Shown here piece after piece: positions 5,951 to 8,930 of a DNA stretch of 8,930 bases. Under the pieces are notes generated by a model. The model was not told where the DNA came from. It searched no databases and saw nothing but the letters and a program-made list of their open reading frames with translations. The translations under genes and the position numbers were made by a program. The stretch is from contig PWGE01000399.1 in assembly GCA_003554345.1 (NCBI GenBank), positions 1-8,930 on the forward strand, in the 5' to 3' direction. The DNA comes from Candidatus Sumerlaeota bacterium. GTDB lineage: Bacteria > Sumerlaeota > T1SED10-198M. Within the stretch, counting starts at the first letter, position 1, and the number at the start of each line of letters is the position of its first letter.

Positions 5951-7630
5951 TTATTTCGAGCGGGAATGAAATTCGTCTAAAAGATCCCGGGCGATACGCC
6001 GAGAGCCATCTTCCTGGCTATCCAGTCCCAGCAATCGGGTGATCTCCTTTTCCTGCTCTTCTTTATCTTCGAGGTTACGTACCTGAATACAGGTTTTTCC
6101 CTCGTAAAAATCTTTATCCACTACAAGATGACGGTCTGCTTTTATAGCTATTTGAGGCAGATGGGTGATACATAGTACCTGGTGATTATCTGCCAGCTTC
6201 TGTAAAGCTTCACCTACTTTGTGGGCAGTTACTGAACCAATGCCGGTATCAATTTCATCGAAGACCATGGTGGGGACGCGGTCAGCCTGCACAAAGACAG
6301 TTTTCAGTGCCAGCATGATGCGCGATATTTCCCCGCCAGAGGCAACATCTCGCAAGGGCCGGGGTTTTCTGTCGGGATTGGTGGAGATAAGAAATTCCAC
6401 CTCTTCTTTCCCCCATGGACCGGGCTCTTCAAGCTCTTTTACTTTGATGGCAAAATGAGGGTGGTTGAAAGCCAGGGACTGTAATTCACTCGTCACTTTT
6501 TTTTCCAGGTAACAGGCTAACTTTTTTCTCTTATCAGTAAGTTGATGGCTGCTTCTTTCCAGCTCGGTCTCATAGTGTTTAATTTCTTCCTCAATATTTT
6601 CAAGCGTTTGATCTTCTGCAGATAATGCCTCAATTTTTCTTTGTATTTTTTCATGATAAGAGATAATATCCTCCAGGGTGGGTCCATACTTTCTTTTAAG
6701 ATGATAGAGTTGATTTAACTCTTCTTCTACTTCGTGTAACGTTTGGGGATTGATATCAATCTTTTCTTCCACTGTGTGAATATCACGAAACAGCTCTTCG
6801 GTCAAAGAAAGAAGGCTCTGAAAATTTTCTGCCAGTGGGGGGTGGGCGGTATCATTAGAAAACGTTTCAAGAGTAGGTCGAATTTGGGAAAGAAGAGAAA
6901 AAACTGATATTTCTGAATTATACAGTACTCCCATGAGCTCTGCAGCCTGTTCTTTTAATTCATGGGCATTTTTCAAAACATTTCTTTGTTGTTCCAGTTC
7001 TTCATCACGTCCTGGTTCAAGATTGTGAGCACTGATTTCTTCATGCTGGTATTGGAGCATATCTAATTCTCGCAGGCGAGATTCTGCGCTCTTTTCCAGC
7101 TCTGATTTTTTTTGCTTTAATGTTTTAAGCTTTTGATATATTTGACGATAGGAATGGAGTAACCCTTTATGATTGCCCAGCACATCAAGAAGCTGGAGAT
7201 GGATTTGTTTTTTCAAAAAGGTCTGGTGTTGGTTTTGCCCGTGGATATCAACCAGCTGGTCTCCTGTTATTTGCAGGGTTTGCAAGGTAACCGGTTGATC
7301 GTTAATCCAGCACTTAGAGGTATTAGAACGATAAAGGGTTCGGCGAAGAATAATTTCAGAAGTAAAAGGAATCCCTCTTGATTCGCAAATATCTTCCAGT
7401 CTGGAAGAAGCTGGTGGACTGAAGACTGCTGTGACGGTAGCCTGAGAGGCACCTTGCCGGATACAGGAACGCGGACTCACCTTTTCGCCAAGAACAAGTG
7501 AAAGAGCGTTGAGAAGGAGGGATTTGCCGGCGCCGGTTTCACCGGTAATAATGTTAAGTCCCGGTGAAAAGACTAACTGCAAAGAGTCGATAAAGATAAG
7601 GTTAGTGACCTGGAGTTCAGTCAAACTCAT
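5951..7630 (-). CDS. recN: DNA repair protein RecN (SMC-like ATPase)
   Basis: A 559-residue SMC-like ATPase acting early in double-strand break repair on the nucleoid. The N-terminal half-site carries Walker A GETGAGKS (30-37) after [24 protein letters not shown], with the Q-loop region DIHGQNQHQ (128-136). A long Glu/Lys/Gln-rich coiled-coil middle (about 150-380) follows. The C-terminal half-site has the ABC signature ASGGEISR (430-437), Walker B TMVFDEID (454-461) followed by TGIG, and ITHLPQIA with the switch His490. Length matches the family (about 550-570). ATG 7630 has AAGGG eight bases upstream, and it overlaps the end of the sigma-factor gene by 14 nt in another frame, so the two are co-expressed. 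No LexA-type operator can stand immediately upstream of recN because that DNA is coding; any damage control would act on the sigma-gene promoter or an internal one. Confidence 0.97.
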   Translation of the reverse strand: MSLTELQVTNLIFIDSLQLVFSPGLNIITGETGAGKSLLLNALSLVLGEKVSPRSCIRQGASQATVTAVFSPPASSRLEDICESRGIPFTSEIILRRTLYRSNTSKCWINDQPVTLQTLQITGDQLVDIHGQNQHQTFLKKQIHLQLLDVLGNHKGLLHSYRQIYQKLKTLKQKKSELEKSAESRLRELDMLQYQHEEISAHNLEPGRDEELEQQRNVLKNAHELKEQAAELMGVLYNSEISVFSLLSQIRPTLETFSNDTAHPPLAENFQSLLSLTEELFRDIHTVEEKIDINPQTLHEVEEELNQLYHLKRKYGPTLEDIISYHEKIQRKIEALSAEDQTLENIEEEIKHYETELERSSHQLTDKRKKLACYLEKKVTSELQSLAFNHPHFAIKVKELEEPGPWGKEEVEFLISTNPDRKPRPLRDVASGGEISRIMLALKTVFVQADRVPTMVFDEIDTGIGSVTAHKVGEALQKLADNHQVLCITHLPQIAIKADRHLVVDKDFYEGKTCIQVRNLEDKEEQEKEITRLLGLDSQEDGSRRIARDLLDEFHSRSK

Positions 7631-8930
7631 TATAAAGACCCTTAAGATCCTGGGTGAAAGAGCAGTTGCGAAGGGTTTTCAGGGCTTCTCTGATAATTTG
7701 ACGGACTCTTTCGCGACTTAAATTGTATTGTTTCCCAATTTCTTCAAGACTGTATTCTTTGTGTGATGTGTTAAAACCATATTTCATACAGAGAATATTT
7801 CGGGTTCTTTCATCCAGAATATTATGAAGGACTTGCTGGATTCTTTCCTTGTGATATTGGTGAAGTATCTCTGTTATGGGAGAAGAGCTTTCATCTGCGG
7901 CAATTCTATTCAGGAGAGGTGGGAGTTCCTCCTGTTTGGGGTCAGTGGCTTCCAGGGAATAAAATGTTGTATTAAGTGAAAGGCAGAGCTTGACTTTTTT
8001 AACTTCCATTCCAAGGTGTTTAGCGATGGTTGACGGACGGGGAATAGAATTATGGTCTTGTTTATAGGCGATGATAAAATGATTTATTTTATTCATAGTG
8101 CTGGTGATATGATGAGGAAGAGTGATAGTCCGCTCTCCCTGAAGGGCCCGCAAAATAGCCTGTTCAATCCAGTAGGTGGCATAGGTTCCAAACTTGGTTC
8201 CTTTCGTGGTCTGGTATCGATCTACTGCTCTGATCAAACCCATATTCCCTTCTTGTATGAGGTCCACAAACAACTCGAAATTACGGCCGGCATATTTTTT
8301 GGCAATGCTGGCTACCAGCCGGAGATTGCTTTTGATAAGCTGTGACTTCATTTTTTGCAATTCACTGTTCAGAGAGTTGATAGCATGATGGAGTTCAAAA
8401 AGGATCGGCAGGGACAATAAGATGCGATGCATGAAAACAGAATGGCTGGTATTTTCGTTACTGTTGGGATCCAGAAAAATCTGAGGGAAATCTTTTTGAT
8501 GCTTTTTCTGAGAAATACATTTCATTTTGTTATTGAATCTCTTAATAAGCAGTTGAATAAATTGAGGATTATATCCTAGCTTATAAAAGGCATTACCGGC
8601 AAGGTAGGCAGGAGAGTCCTCGCTTTGCAGATAGGGAAGAACGGACTCATTTGTTTTGTTGGCAAAAAGTGACCATTTTTTATACAGTGCCAGATATCGG
8701 TCAAAATCCTGAATAATTGCCTGAGAGGTGATGCCTTTGATTTCCTTTTTTCTTATGGTGGAGAGGAACTTTGCAAAGGGGAAGTTTTTATTTGTTTTGT
8801 AATAGTGGCGTATTTTGCAGGTTTCTCCATAAGCAAGGGGTACCAGGCCAAGATGAAATAGCAGGGTTTTATTAATTTTTTGAATACTTTTTGTTAGCCT
8901 GGTCTCTTCTCTTCTGTTAAGGAGAGAAAA
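7617..8930 (-). CDS. RNA polymerase sigma-70 family factor, RpoD-like with nonconserved region, N-terminus beyond window
   Basis: The last 437 residues of a sigma factor whose frame is open to the right edge; residue 1 here is at 8930. [18 protein letters not shown] (3-20) resembles region 1.2. Residues about 25-190 look like the nonconserved segment of proteobacterial Rpo[22 protein letters not shown] (115-135) parallels its VFKQFRLVPKQFD part. Region 2 covers about 196-265 ([18 protein letters not shown], then [18 protein letters not shown]). Region 3 follows, and region 4 (about 356-425) ends in the helix-turn-helix [17 protein letters not shown] (395-411). The -35 helix RERVRQ is conserved. 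The -10 helix reads [16 protein letters not shown] (249-264), with substitutions at E. coli positions W433 (Tyr), R436 (Glu) and T440 (Leu). There is no in-frame Met before 8525, and that Met falls inside the conserved architecture, so it is not the start. An alternative sigma is likely; a housekeeping role cannot be excluded. Confidence 0.9.
   Translation of the reverse strand, partial: FSLLNRREETRLTKSIQKINKTLLFHLGLVPLAYGETCKIRHYYKTNKNFPFAKFLSTIRKKEIKGITSQAIIQDFDRYLALYKKWSLFANKTNESVLPYLQSEDSPAYLAGNAFYKLGYNPQFIQLLIKRFNNKMKCISQKKHQKDFPQIFLDPNSNENTSHSVFMHRILLSLPILFELHHAINSLNSELQKMKSQLIKSNLRLVASIAKKYAGRNFELFVDLIQEGNMGLIRAVDRYQTTKGTKFGTYATYWIEQAILRALQGERTITLPHHITSTMNKINHFIIAYKQDHNSIPRPSTIAKHLGMEVKKVKLCLSLNTTFYSLEATDPKQEELPPLLNRIAADESSSPITEILHQYHKERIQQVLHNILDERTRNILCMKYGFNTSHKEYSLEEIGKQYNLSRERVRQIIREALKTLRNCSFTQDLKGLYNEFD

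Noticed and set aside
6219-6458. Plus-strand open frames antisense to recN (also 7169-7381 and 7509-7721)
   Set aside because: These are reverse-strand shadows of conserved recN codons, with no recognisable protein content.
7617-8525. Sigma factor as a complete 302-residue protein starting at 8525
   Set aside because: The frame continues open upstream to the window edge with sigma-like content, so the start at 8525 would truncate the protein.

Overview
The window is a gene-dense bacterial chromosomal segment of low-to-moderate GC (judged by eye, not counted). It holds seven protein genes, two of them cut by the window edges. Promoters are TATAAT-type, two with an extended -10 TGn element, and several genes have purine-rich Shine-Dalgarno sites. 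The aminotransferase resembles the LL-diaminopimelate type (DapL), which occurs in clostridia, deltaproteobacteria and various anaerobic lineages. This fits an anaerobic, possibly uncultivated bacterium, but the phylum cannot be fixed from the sequence. No mobile elements, CRISPR arrays, tRNAs or rRNAs were seen.

Layout. Positions 1-2444 (minus strand) hold hisA, a DapL-like aminotransferase and a metallo-beta-lactamase-fold hydrolase cut by the left edge. The last two overlap by 4 nt (ATGA). hisA and the aminotransferase each have a candidate promoter, and no other his genes are visible. Positions 2529-3383 (minus) encode a MEMO-family protein (AmmeMemoRadiSam system protein B type). Its TATAAT lies inside the apparent longer reading frame, which fixes a downstream start. 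A perfect 15-bp palindrome sits on its predicted transcription start. A poorly explained intergenic stretch of about 350 bp follows.

Positions 3873-5856 (plus) form a two-gene operon: a SagB-type FMN dehydrogenase, then, 13 nt later, a radical SAM protein with a C-terminal helix-hairpin-helix. The second belongs to the family called putative DNA modification/repair radical SAM protein, usually linked to a uracil-DNA-glycosylase-type partner. That partner is absent here, and convergent recN begins 94 bp downstream.

Positions 5951-8930 (minus) hold a sigma-70 family factor followed by recN, overlapping by 14 nt. The sigma frame has no stop and no Met upstream of the apparent start at 8525 and runs off the window. 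The added residues look like region 1.2 plus a nonconserved region of the kind found in proteobacterial RpoD. Its -10 recognition helix departs from the primary-sigma consensus at several DNA-contacting positions, so it may be an alternative sigma coupled to a repair gene.

The most interesting features are the MEMO / SagB-dehydrogenase / radical SAM-HhH neighbourhood, with its missing glycosylase, and the divergent long sigma factor translationally linked to recN.
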